Of a stretch of 64,000 bases of DNA, positions 1-6,613 are shown in pieces. The notes under the pieces are model-generated. The model did not search any database. It saw only the letters and a program-made list of their open reading frames with translations, and was not told the origin of the DNA. Location: the NCBI GenBank assembly GCA_947168525.1, contig CAMVMG010000003.1, positions 29,823 through 93,822 of the forward strand, written 5' to 3'. The stretch comes from an uncultured Bacteroidales bacterium. GTDB lineage: Bacteria > Bacteroidota > Bacteroidia > Bacteroidales > UBA932. A program made the translations under genes and the position numbers. Numbering within the stretch: position 1 is the first letter of the stretch; every line of letters starts with the position of its first letter.

Positions 1-254
1 TCTCCCACTCCAGGAGCGAATTCATCATCGACTTCGCAGCCACCCTGCCCGGCCTTCCCAAGGCCCTCATCGGAGACCGCATCATCATGACGCCGGAACA
101 CGCCAAACGCCTGATGAACGCCCTGTTCGACAATATCTCCAAGTATGAGGCCCAGTTCGGCGTGATCGACCTCACCGGTGGCAAGGGCCCGCAGCCGGGC
201 ACCACCTTCAACCTGGGAGATTTCGGCCCGCTGGGTGGTGGCAGCAAGTCTTAA
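1..254 (+). CDS. DUF3467 domain protein, C-terminal part
   Basis: The reading frame enters from the left edge (codons begin at base 3) and ends at TAA 252-254. The 83 visible residues contain FAATLPG, then RIIMTPEHAKRLMNAL and a KYEAQFG segment, the signature of the small DUF3467 family of Bacteroidota. The function of that family is not known to me. The tail is Gly/Pro-rich. The start and any upstream operon partner lie outside the window. The stop codon sits inside the left arm of a perfect inverted repeat at 248-278. Confidence 0.75.
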   Translation, partial: SHSRSEFIIDFAATLPGLPKALIGDRIIMTPEHAKRLMNALFDNISKYEAQFGVIDLTGGKGPQPGTTFNLGDFGPLGGGSKS

Positions 255-278
255 GATAACCATCCGTTATCTTAAGAC
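248..278. terminator. Perfect 13-bp inverted repeat over the stop codon
   Basis: GTCTTAAGATAAC (248-260) and its exact complement (266-278) are separated by a 5-base loop. The hairpin contains the TAA of the DUF3467 gene. No T-tract follows, so it may end or protect the upstream mRNA, or be a dyad operator for the gene at 303, rather than a textbook intrinsic terminator. Confidence 0.45.
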
Positions 279-302
279 ACTGAGTGTTTTGCAAATTGGA
301 TT

Positions 303-827
303 ATGAAAGATCTTAAAAGTATCAGGGCGTTTGCCTTTGACATCGACGGCGTGGCCACCGACGGAACCCTGCTATGCATGCCGGACGGCGATTTTCTGCG
401 CATGTACGACGCCAAGGACGGCTTCGCCATCCGCATGGCTGCCATGAACGGCTATCCCGTGTCCGTGATTACGGGCGGCAGTTCGGAAAGCATCCGCAAA
501 CGCATGACAGCCAGCGGCGTAAAACCGGAAGATGTCTTCCTGCACTGCCGTAACAAGATGGAGGAATTCCACCAGTTCTGCCAGCGCTACAACCTGGACC
601 CCAAGGAAGTGATGTACTTCGGCGACGACGTTCCTGACATCGAAGTGCTGCAGGCATGCGGATGCGGCGTATGCCCGGACGACGCCGTTGAGGAAGTGCA
701 GGCGGTGGCGGACTGGGTCACGGACGCCCCCGGCGGCAAGGGCTGCCTCCGGGAAGCCATCGAGAAAACCCTCCGGAAACAAGGCCGCTGGATCTTTGAC
801 CCGGTAGTCTATAAAAAGCAATTCTAA
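303..827 (+). CDS. kdsC: KdsC-like HAD phosphatase (KDO-8-phosphate phosphatase)
   Basis: This 174-residue protein is a stand-alone C0-type HAD phosphatase without a cap domain, the usual size for KdsC. Motif I is DIDGVATDG (residues 13-21, nucleophile Asp13 and general acid Asp15), motif II is TGGSS (57-61), the motif III lysine is Lys85, and motif IV is GDDVPD (107-112). KdsC removes phosphate from 3-deoxy-D-manno-octulosonate 8-phosphate in lipopolysaccharide core synthesis, in the cytoplasm. Relatives act on other acidic sugars, so the substrate is inferred. The maf gene begins 4 bases after its stop, so the two are probably co-transcribed. Confidence 0.8.
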   Translation: MKDLKSIRAFAFDIDGVATDGTLLCMPDGDFLRMYDAKDGFAIRMAAMNGYPVSVITGGSSESIRKRMTASGVKPEDVFLHCRNKMEEFHQFCQRYNLDPKEVMYFGDDVPDIEVLQACGCGVCPDDAVEEVQAVADWVTDAPGGKGCLREAIEKTLRKQGRWIFDPVVYKKQF

Positions 828-831
828 GCCG

Positions 832-1419
832 ATGGAAAAGCGCATCATCCTGGGCAGCAACTCTCCGCGCCGAAAAGAGCTCCTCAAGGGGCTCGACATT
901 GATTTTGAAGTAGATCCTCGCAATAACTTCGAGGAAAACTTCGGCCCGGAAGTGCCCTTCGACGAGGTCCCCCGCCGGATGTCGGAAGGCAAGTCCCACG
1001 GCTTTCACCGTCCCCTCCAGGAAAACGAAATCCTGATTACGGCAGATACCATGGTCATCCTTCCCCCGGAAAACGGAAAGCCCGGTGAGATTCTGGGAAA
1101 ACCCAAAGACCGCGCAGATGCCGTCCGCATGCTCCGGGACCTCTCCGGACGCAAGCATCATGTAACCACCGCCGTCACCCTCCGGGACTGCCACAAGGAG
1201 AACACCTTTTCCGTCACCACCCAGGTGTGGTTCAAGGAACTCTCCGATGAAGAAATCAACTATTATATAGACACTTACATCCCCTTCGACAAAGCCGGGG
1301 CCTATGCCATCCAGGAATGGATCGGCCACGTGGGCATCACCCGCATCGAGGGTTCTTATTTCAACGTGGTAGGTTTCCCCGTCCAGCGGGTGTACGAGGC
1401 GCTGAAAGCCTTTATCTAA
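832..1419 (+). CDS. maf: Maf-like nucleotide pyrophosphatase
   Basis: The 195-residue product has the Maf N-terminal motif SNSPRRKELL (near residue 8), the ITADTMV segment carrying the catalytic aspartate, and GKPKDRADAVRMLRDLSGR further on. Maf proteins hydrolyse dTTP, UTP or modified nucleotides to monophosphates as house-cleaning enzymes and affect septum formation when overexpressed. It follows the KdsC-like gene by 4 bases, an arrangement that indicates one transcript. Its 3' end overlaps the convergent SDR gene by 8 bases. Length and motifs are complete; the subfamily substrate cannot be read from the sequence. Confidence 0.88.
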   Translation: MEKRIILGSNSPRRKELLKGLDIDFEVDPRNNFEENFGPEVPFDEVPRRMSEGKSHGFHRPLQENEILITADTMVILPPENGKPGEILGKPKDRADAVRMLRDLSGRKHHVTTAVTLRDCHKENTFSVTTQVWFKELSDEEINYYIDTYIPFDKAGAYAIQEWIGHVGITRIEGSYFNVVGFPVQRVYEALKAFI

Positions 1420-2377
1420 CCTGCCCTGCTTTCCAGATAAAGAAATCCTTAATTCCCTCCGAAACTGGTGTTTGCGGATAGTCCAGATCGGCCTTGGCCC
1501 GGGCCGCGCTGTACCATTCCTCCACCAGCAGCTGGTTCACGTTGTGGGAGTAGAACATATTCCGGATGTCCAGGGCTTTGAGCGCATCTCCCAGCCCGCC
1601 CGCCGTCTTCACCAGAAAAACCGGCAAGGTAAAAAAGCGCTGCCGATAGCCGCAGACCCGGGCCTGCAAGGCATAGAAGTCCTTGAGCGACAAGTACTCC
1701 CCGGTAAGGAGGTATCGACCTTCCCCTTTCTCCAGGGCGTTGACAATAGCTGTGGCGGCATCCCTCACATGGAGGAAACTCTTCCCGCCCCGGGTACCCG
1801 CCATGAGCGGCTTGCGCCAGGCCGCCAGCATCAGCTGACCGGAAGACGGCTTGCTGTCGTAGGCGCCCAGCATAAAACCGGGATTCAGAATGACCAGGCG
1901 CAGTTCCGGATGCCCGGCCGCATAGGAAAGCAGCGCCTCCTCCCCGGCCTTCTTGCTCTGCGCATAGGGCGACTTGTCGTACGGCGGGCCTATCGGGTCC
2001 TGCTCGGTGGCGGGCCGCTCCTTTGTTCCGGAACCAATTGTATTGGCAGTACTTACGTGGATCAGGACGGGAATTCCGCACTGCCCGGCAACCTGGGCCA
2101 GCATGGCCGGCAGGTCCCGGTTCATGGGCAGGAAATCTTCCAGACGCGGAAGGCGCATGTCCGTGGTTCCGGCGCAGTTGATGATGGCGGAACAGCCTTC
2201 CGCAGCCCGCAACAGCGTTTCCCGCTCCATCAGGCTCCCCTGCACCACTTCCGGGCCTTCCACCTCCAGCGCATGCCGCACCAGCGCCCGCACGGGAATT
2301 TCCCTTTCCAGCAGCAGGTTCAGGACATTCCGGCCAAGCAAACCGGTGGCGCCAAGCAGCAATACAGGTTTTCTCAT
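1412..2377 (-). CDS. NAD(P)-dependent extended SDR (epimerase/reductase-like)
   Basis: The 321-residue protein opens with a Rossmann motif GATGLLGRN (residues 9-17) and has the active-site Tyr-Lys pair in SPYAQSKKAG, so it is an extended short-chain dehydrogenase of the dihydroflavonol-4-reductase/epimerase type. The substrate is unknown. It is divergent from mutY across a 36-base gap in which both genes have a TATTTTTG box. Its own box ends 4 bases before the ATG, so the mRNA may have almost no leader. Its end overlaps maf by 8 bases. Confidence 0.8.
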   Translation of the reverse strand: MRKPVLLLGATGLLGRNVLNLLLEREIPVRALVRHALEVEGPEVVQGSLMERETLLRAAEGCSAIINCAGTTDMRLPRLEDFLPMNRDLPAMLAQVAGQCGIPVLIHVSTANTIGSGTKERPATEQDPIGPPYDKSPYAQSKKAGEEALLSYAAGHPELRLVILNPGFMLGAYDSKPSSGQLMLAAWRKPLMAGTRGGKSFLHVRDAATAIVNALEKGEGRYLLTGEYLSLKDFYALQARVCGYRQRFFTLPVFLVKTAGGLGDALKALDIRNMFYSHNVNQLLVEEWYSAARAKADLDYPQTPVSEGIKDFFIWKAGQVR

Positions 2378-2381
2378 ATCG

Positions 2382-2389
2382 CAAAAATA
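2382..2389 (-). promoter_or_regulatory. -7 box TATTTTTG for the SDR gene
   Basis: It matches the Bacteroidota consensus TAnnTTTG exactly. Four bases separate its last G from the ATG at 2377, so transcription should begin at or very near the start codon. Confidence 0.6.
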
Positions 2390-2401
2390 CGAATTTTTCG
2401 C

Positions 2402-2409
2402 TATTTTTG
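2402..2409 (+). promoter_or_regulatory. -7 box TATTTTTG for mutY
   Basis: This is the same octamer as the one at 2382-2389 but pointing the other way. It also lies 4 bases before its start codon (ATG 2414). The two boxes form a mirrored divergent promoter only 28 bases across. Confidence 0.6.
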
Positions 2410-2413
2410 CGTT

Positions 2414-3424
2414 ATGGAAGCCTTCTCCCTAACCATCCTGCAATGGTATTCCGAGTTTGGCCGGGACCTCCCCTGGCGCCGCACCCGGGATCCGTATGCC
2501 GTGTGGCTGAGCGAGATCATCCTCCAGCAAACCCGGATTGCCCAGGGGACGGCATACTGGCAGCGTTTCATGGATCGCTTCCCCACCGTGGAAGCGCTGG
2601 CATCGGCCTCGGAAGACGAGGTGCTCCGGCTCTGGGAAGGGCTGGGCTACTATTCCAGGGCCCGGAACCTCCACGCCGCGTCCAAGCAGATTGTATCCCT
2701 TGGCGCTTTCCCGGACACGCTGGAAGGCATCCGCAGCCTCAAAGGCGTGGGCGACTATACTGCCGCGGCCATCGGCTCCATCTGTTTCGGGATCCCTGCC
2801 GCCGTGGTGGACGGCAATGTGTACCGGGTGCTCGCCCGCCATTTCGGAATTGCCACGCCAATCGGTACTACCGCGGCCAAGAAAGAGTTCACGGAACTGG
2901 CCCAAAAACTGCTTCCCCCGGAGGAGGCCGCCGCGTTCAACCAGGGGATGATGGATTTCGGCGCCATGCAATGCACCCCGCAGCACCCCGACTGTCTCAC
3001 CTGCCCCCTGCAATCATCCTGCAACGCTTTCCGAACCGGACGGGTGGAACTCCTCCCCGTTAAAAAGCCTGCCGCCAAGGCGGTAGAAAGGCATTTTTCC
3101 TATGTTTATGTCCGTTGCGGCGGCTACACCGCCATCCGGCGGAGAGGGGCCGGCGATATCTGGCAGGGGCTGTATGAGCCGCTGGTCAGGGAGACCCCCG
3201 GTCAGGCCGGGGGTGACGGCAGAAGTCTGCCAGGGGGTGACGGCATTCTTCTGAAAGAAGGGGTGAAGCACCAGCTCACCCACCGCACACTTATCGTAGA
3301 CTTCTACCTGTGGGAGCCTGCAGAACGGCCGGAACTGCCGGAAGGATACCTCTGGATAAAAGAAACGGAGCTTGACCGCTACGGCAAGCCCCGCCTGTTC
3401 GAACTGTTGCTGGAAGCACTATAG
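2414..3424 (+). CDS. mutY: A/G-specific adenine DNA glycosylase MutY
   Basis: MutY removes adenine mispaired with 8-oxoguanine in base excision repair. The 336-residue protein has catalytic Glu34 in LSEIILQQTR, the helix-hairpin-helix segment LKGVGDYTAAAI, Asp in VVDGNVYR, and a perfect Fe-S motif C-x6-C-x2-C-x5-C starting CTPQHPDC. A NUDIX-like C-terminal domain with VKHQLTHR follows. The ATG at 2414 is chosen over longer upstream frames because it follows the promoter directly. Between LYEPLVRET and VKHQLTHR the usual domain linker is replaced by a short Gly-rich stretch encoded by palindromic DNA (3194-3245). The last 6 bases overlap serB. Confidence 0.93.
   Translation: MEAFSLTILQWYSEFGRDLPWRRTRDPYAVWLSEIILQQTRIAQGTAYWQRFMDRFPTVEALASASEDEVLRLWEGLGYYSRARNLHAASKQIVSLGAFPDTLEGIRSLKGVGDYTAAAIGSICFGIPAAVVDGNVYRVLARHFGIATPIGTTAAKKEFTELAQKLLPPEEAAAFNQGMMDFGAMQCTPQHPDCLTCPLQSSCNAFRTGRVELLPVKKPAAKAVERHFSYVYVRCGGYTAIRRRGAGDIWQGLYEPLVRETPGQAGGDGRSLPGGDGILLKEGVKHQLTHRTLIVDFYLWEPAERPELPEGYLWIKETELDRYGKPRLFELLLEAL
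3194..3245 (-). repeat. Palindromic element inside mutY
   Basis: On the minus strand the core reads GTC, then arm ACCCCCGG, loop CCTGA, arm CCGGGGGT, then C (arms at plus 3194-3201 and 3207-3214). Next to it lies a second hairpin GGCAGA-AG-TCTGCC (3218-3231), and the 13-mer GGGGGTGACGGCA occurs twice (3209-3221, 3233-3245). The stretch is in frame and codes for the MutY linker. The core has the same layout as the element at 7058-7082. Confidence 0.7.
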
Positions 3425-4648
3425 TTTTCCCTGGTCGCCCAGGTGACTGTCCTTGAAGCCCAGGAAATACAGCACGCCGTCCAGGCCGATGGTGCTCAGG
3501 CTCTGCCGGGCGCTTTCCTTCACGCGCGGCTTGGCGTGGAAAGCGATGCCCAGCCCGGCTTCCAGGAGCATGGGAAGGTCGTTGGCGCCGTCCCCTACGG
3601 CGATGGTCTGGGCCAGGTTCACCTTCTCTGTCTGGGCAATCAGTTTCAGGAGATCGGCCTTGCGGCGACCGTCTACGATTTCACCTACATAGCGGCCGGT
3701 TAGCTTGCCGTTCTCGTCTACTTCCAGTTCATTGGCATAAACGTAATCGATTCCGTAGCGGCGCTGCAGGTATTCCCCGAAGAAAGTGAATCCGCCACTC
3801 AGGATGGCAATCTTGTAGCCGCAGGTTTTGAGGACGCTCATTAGACGATCCGTGCCTTCCGTAATGGGAAGGTGATCTGCAATATCCTGCATCACAGACA
3901 CATCCAGCCCCTTAAGTAAAGCCACCCTTTCAGTGAAACTTTCCTTGAAATCGATTTCTCCGCGCATGGCCCTGGCCGTGATGGCAGCTACCTGGTCGTA
4001 CACCCCATGGCGCCTGGCCAGTTCGTCGATGCATTCGGCCTGGATCAGGGTAGAATCCATGTCGAAGCAGATCAGGCGGCGCATCCGGCGGTACATGTCG
4101 TCCTTCTGGAAAGAGAAATCCATGCCGCTGTCGGCCGACAGGGCCATCAGCTCTTTCTGGAAAGCCGCTTTGTCCTCCAGCGTACCGCGAATGGAAAACT
4201 CTACGCAGGCGCGCACGTTCCGCTCCGGATGCATGATGCTCATGCGGCCGGTAAGGCGTTTGATGGCGTCTATGTTAAGTCCATGGCTGGCAATGACTTG
4301 CGAGGCAGCATGAATCTGTTCTGCACTGAGGCTGCGGCCGATGGCAGTGAGGATGTACCGGTTCCGGCCCTGCCGGCCCGCCCAGGCTTCATAATCCTCA
4401 TCGGAAATAGGTTCGAAGCCGATGGTAACTCCCAGTTCGGTAGTTTTGAAAAGCAGTTCCTTCATCACTTGCCCGGAAACGGCATCGTCTATACGGATAA
4501 GGATGCCCAGCGAGAGGGTGCTATGGATATCGGCCTGCCCGATATCCAGGATCTGCGCATCGTATTTGGCCAGGATAGCCATGACATCCGCCGTAAGGCC
4601 AATCCGGTCCTTACCCGAAATGCGGATGAGTATCTGTTCTTTCTCCAT
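3419..4648 (-). CDS. serB: Phosphoserine phosphatase with N-terminal ACT domains
   Basis: SerB carries out the last step of L-serine synthesis. The 409-residue protein has two ACT-like regulatory domains (about residues 1-80 and 95-175), then a HAD phosphatase domain with CFDMDSTL (near residue 195), the ILSGGFTFF segment and GDGANDLPML. The double-ACT form is the usual long SerB of Bacteroidota and suggests control by an amino acid, probably serine. A TATCTTTG box lies 17 bases before the ATG. Its 3' end overlaps convergent mutY by 6 bases. Confidence 0.93.
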   Translation of the reverse strand: MEKEQILIRISGKDRIGLTADVMAILAKYDAQILDIGQADIHSTLSLGILIRIDDAVSGQVMKELLFKTTELGVTIGFEPISDEDYEAWAGRQGRNRYILTAIGRSLSAEQIHAASQVIASHGLNIDAIKRLTGRMSIMHPERNVRACVEFSIRGTLEDKAAFQKELMALSADSGMDFSFQKDDMYRRMRRLICFDMDSTLIQAECIDELARRHGVYDQVAAITARAMRGEIDFKESFTERVALLKGLDVSVMQDIADHLPITEGTDRLMSVLKTCGYKIAILSGGFTFFGEYLQRRYGIDYVYANELEVDENGKLTGRYVGEIVDGRRKADLLKLIAQTEKVNLAQTIAVGDGANDLPMLLEAGLGIAFHAKPRVKESARQSLSTIGLDGVLYFLGFKDSHLGDQGKL

Positions 4649-4665
4649 ATTCTATATCGTCAGCG

Positions 4666-4673
4666 CAAAGATA
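4666..4673 (-). promoter_or_regulatory. -7 box TATCTTTG for serB
   Basis: It is an exact TAnnTTTG match with its last G 17 bases before the ATG at 4648, giving a predicted leader of roughly 10-14 bases. Confidence 0.6.
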
Positions 4674-4767
4674 GGAATTCTTTGCCGTTCTTCAAAAAAG
4701 GCTGTAAATCTCCGTCGGAATACAGGGGATAAGTCGCTCTTTTATTGCGGGAATCATGCTTTTTTCG

Positions 4768-4775
4768 TATTTTTG
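4768..4775 (+). promoter_or_regulatory. -7 box TATTTTTG for the DUF21/CBS gene
   Basis: This exact TAnnTTTG match lies 25 bases before ATG 4801. An in-frame upstream ATG at 4756 would precede the transcript, so the box decides the start in favour of 4801. Confidence 0.6.
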
Positions 4776-4800
4776 CAGGATAGATGTTAGAATCGACCCT

Positions 4801-5862
4801 ATGAGTTTACTCATCTTCTACCTGCTCCTGACCATGGGAATCTCCTTCCTGTGCTCCCTCTTGGAGTCGGTACTGATGTCCACTCCCCTTTCCTATATCA
4901 GCATGAAGGAGGATGAGGGAGACAAAAATGCGGCCCTGTTCATGAAGATGAAGCAGGATCCGGACCGTCCCCTGAGCGCCATCCTTTCGCTGAACACCAT
5001 CGCCAACACCCTGGGTGCCGCCGCCGTGGGCCACCAGGCCACGCTCCTCACCGGAGAACACTGGTTCGGCATCATCAGCGCCCTGATGACCATCCTCATC
5101 CTGGTTTTCTCGGAGATTGTGCCCAAGACCATCGGCACGTCCCATTGGAAAGACCTCCTGTGGCTGGCCAAGGTAATGCGTTTCCTCACCTATCTCCTTT
5201 ATCCCATCGTCTGGATCATCGATAAGCTGCACGACTCCATCTCGGCCGACGAGCCAGACACCGGCATCTCGCGCGAAGAAGTGTCGGCCATGGCCAATAT
5301 CGGCGAAGAAGAGGGCGTGATTGACAATTCGGAGAACAAGGTGATCCAGAATATCATCAAACTGGACGATATCAAGGCCTACGATGTGATGACCCCGAGG
5401 GTGGTGGCCGCCATCGCCCCGGAAAGCATGACGCTCAAGCAGTTCTACAAGCAGGACGAGCTCTCGCACAACTCGCGGATTCCCGTATATGCGGATTCTC
5501 CGGAGTTCATCACCGGCTACATCCTCCGCTACGACGTGCTGGAGAACCTGGCGGAGGACAAGTTTGACATGCGCCTCAAGACCATCAAGCGCAAAATCGC
5601 CGCTTTCCACGAAGAAACCACCGTGAGCGACATCTGGGAAAGCCTGCTCAAGACCAAAGACCAGATCGCCCTCATCATCGACGATTACGGCTGCTTCCAG
5701 GGCATCATCACGCTGGAAGACATCATGGAAACCATCCTGGGCATGGAGATTATCGACGAAAACGATACCATCACCGACATGCAGCAGTATGCCAAGGAGC
5801 GCTGGCTCAAACGGAAGAACCAGTACAAGCAGATCGTGCTGCCGGAGGAAGAGGATGACTGA
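4801..5862 (+). CDS. DUF21 (CNNM) and CBS-pair membrane protein
   Basis: The 353-residue protein begins with hydrophobic segments of a DUF21/CNNM transmembrane domain (about residues 1-140), including ETVPK-like SEIVPKTIG, followed by a CBS pair (about 190-320) with the typical DVMTPRV and LEDIMETILG sequences. CNNM/CorB proteins take part in Mg2+ (or Co2+) transport. The C-terminal CorC/HlyC domain of the longer HlyC/CorC proteins is missing; the chain ends in an acidic EEEDD tail. It overlaps the metallopeptidase gene by 8 bases, so they are translationally coupled. Confidence 0.85.
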   Translation: MSLLIFYLLLTMGISFLCSLLESVLMSTPLSYISMKEDEGDKNAALFMKMKQDPDRPLSAILSLNTIANTLGAAAVGHQATLLTGEHWFGIISALMTILILVFSEIVPKTIGTSHWKDLLWLAKVMRFLTYLLYPIVWIIDKLHDSISADEPDTGISREEVSAMANIGEEEGVIDNSENKVIQNIIKLDDIKAYDVMTPRVVAAIAPESMTLKQFYKQDELSHNSRIPVYADSPEFITGYILRYDVLENLAEDKFDMRLKTIKRKIAAFHEETTVSDIWESLLKTKDQIALIIDDYGCFQGIITLEDIMETILGMEIIDENDTITDMQQYAKERWLKRKNQYKQIVLPEEEDD

Positions 5863-6403
5863 AAAAATCTATGAGGACCCAGTCCTGGGGCCCGTCCATA
5901 TCCGCAAGAATCCACGTGCACGGCGCATCTCCCTCCGGGTGAACGCTGCCCGGCGCATTTCCCTGACCCTTCCCTGGCTGGTCCCCTACCGTACGGGCAT
6001 CGCCTTTGTGGAGAGCCGGCGGGAGTGGGTGCAGGAGGTGCTGGGCCGTCTTCCGGAACGGCCGGCCGCGGATCCGGAGGCTGTCGAGCGCATGCGTGCA
6101 CTGGCCAAAGCCACCTTGCCCGTCCGGCTTTCGGAACTGGCCTTGCAACACGGCTTCCAGTATAACAGCTTGAGAATCAAGAACAATGTGAGCAACTGGG
6201 GCAGCTGTTCCGTACGGGGCAACATCAACCTGAACCTCCGTCTGGTCACTCTCCCCCTGGAGCTCCGGGACTATGTGATGCTACACGAGCTCTGCCATCT
6301 CCGCTACATGAATCACGGGCCGCAGTTCCACACCCTGCTGGAACAGGTCTGTCCCGGCCACCGTGCCCTGGAAAAGGCGCTCCGGGCGTACCGGCTCCGC
6401 TAG
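5855..6403 (+). CDS. YgjP-type (DUF45) metallopeptidase
   Basis: The 182-residue protein has the DUF45/YgjP core: NWGSCS (near residue 110), then the zinc motif HELCH (about 144-148) with a downstream H-G-P-x-F segment giving a third ligand. The family is a cytosolic M48-like metalloprotease of unknown physiological role. ATG 5855 lies within the last codons of the membrane protein gene; a longer frame from 5789 would run far into that gene and is not supported. The N-terminal half is Arg-rich, as in its relatives. Confidence 0.82.
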   Translation: MTEKIYEDPVLGPVHIRKNPRARRISLRVNAARRISLTLPWLVPYRTGIAFVESRREWVQEVLGRLPERPAADPEAVERMRALAKATLPVRLSELALQHGFQYNSLRIKNNVSNWGSCSVRGNINLNLRLVTLPLELRDYVMLHELCHLRYMNHGPQFHTLLEQVCPGHRALEKALRAYRLR

Positions 6404-6514
6404 CCGCTTCGCTTTGGGTTTCTTGTTCCGCTTTAGTCCTTTCACCAACCAGTGCCTGAAGCACACTTTGAGACATACAGGCTACATTATGTGCTTTAGA
6501 GATGTGTCGAAAGA

Positions 6515-6570
6515 TATGACGCAAGTATGTGACAAGATCTATGACAGCATATATGACAATAACTATGACA
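6515..6570 (+). repeat. Five-copy heptamer array TATGACA
   Basis: Copies begin at 6515 (TATGACG), 6528 (TGTGACA), 6540, 6552 and 6564 (the last three all TATGACA), spaced 13, 12, 12 and 12 bases. The array ends 29 bases before the -7 box of the flavoprotein gene. A regulator binding side by side could use such sites. A 34-residue ORF (6489-6593) reads through the array, but nothing else supports it as a gene. This array is the main content of the 210-base gap at 6404-6613. Confidence 0.6.
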
Positions 6571-6599
6571 AGATATGCTGCATATCTGTGTAGAATTCG

Positions 6600-6607
6600 T
6601 AAATTTG
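6600..6607 (+). promoter_or_regulatory. -7 box TAAATTTG for the HI0933-like gene
   Basis: It is an exact TAnnTTTG match, 6 bases before ATG 6614. It excludes the longer frame beginning at 6575. Confidence 0.55.
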
Positions 6608-6613
6608 CATGGA

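Noticed and set aside
1472..2413. Plus-strand extension of mutY over the SDR gene
   Set aside because: The encoded residues are antisense to a good SDR and MutY begins normally at ATG 2414 after a promoter box.
6515..6570. Iterons of a replication origin
   Set aside because: No replication initiator gene is nearby, the neighbours are ordinary chromosomal genes, and the array sits directly before a promoter.
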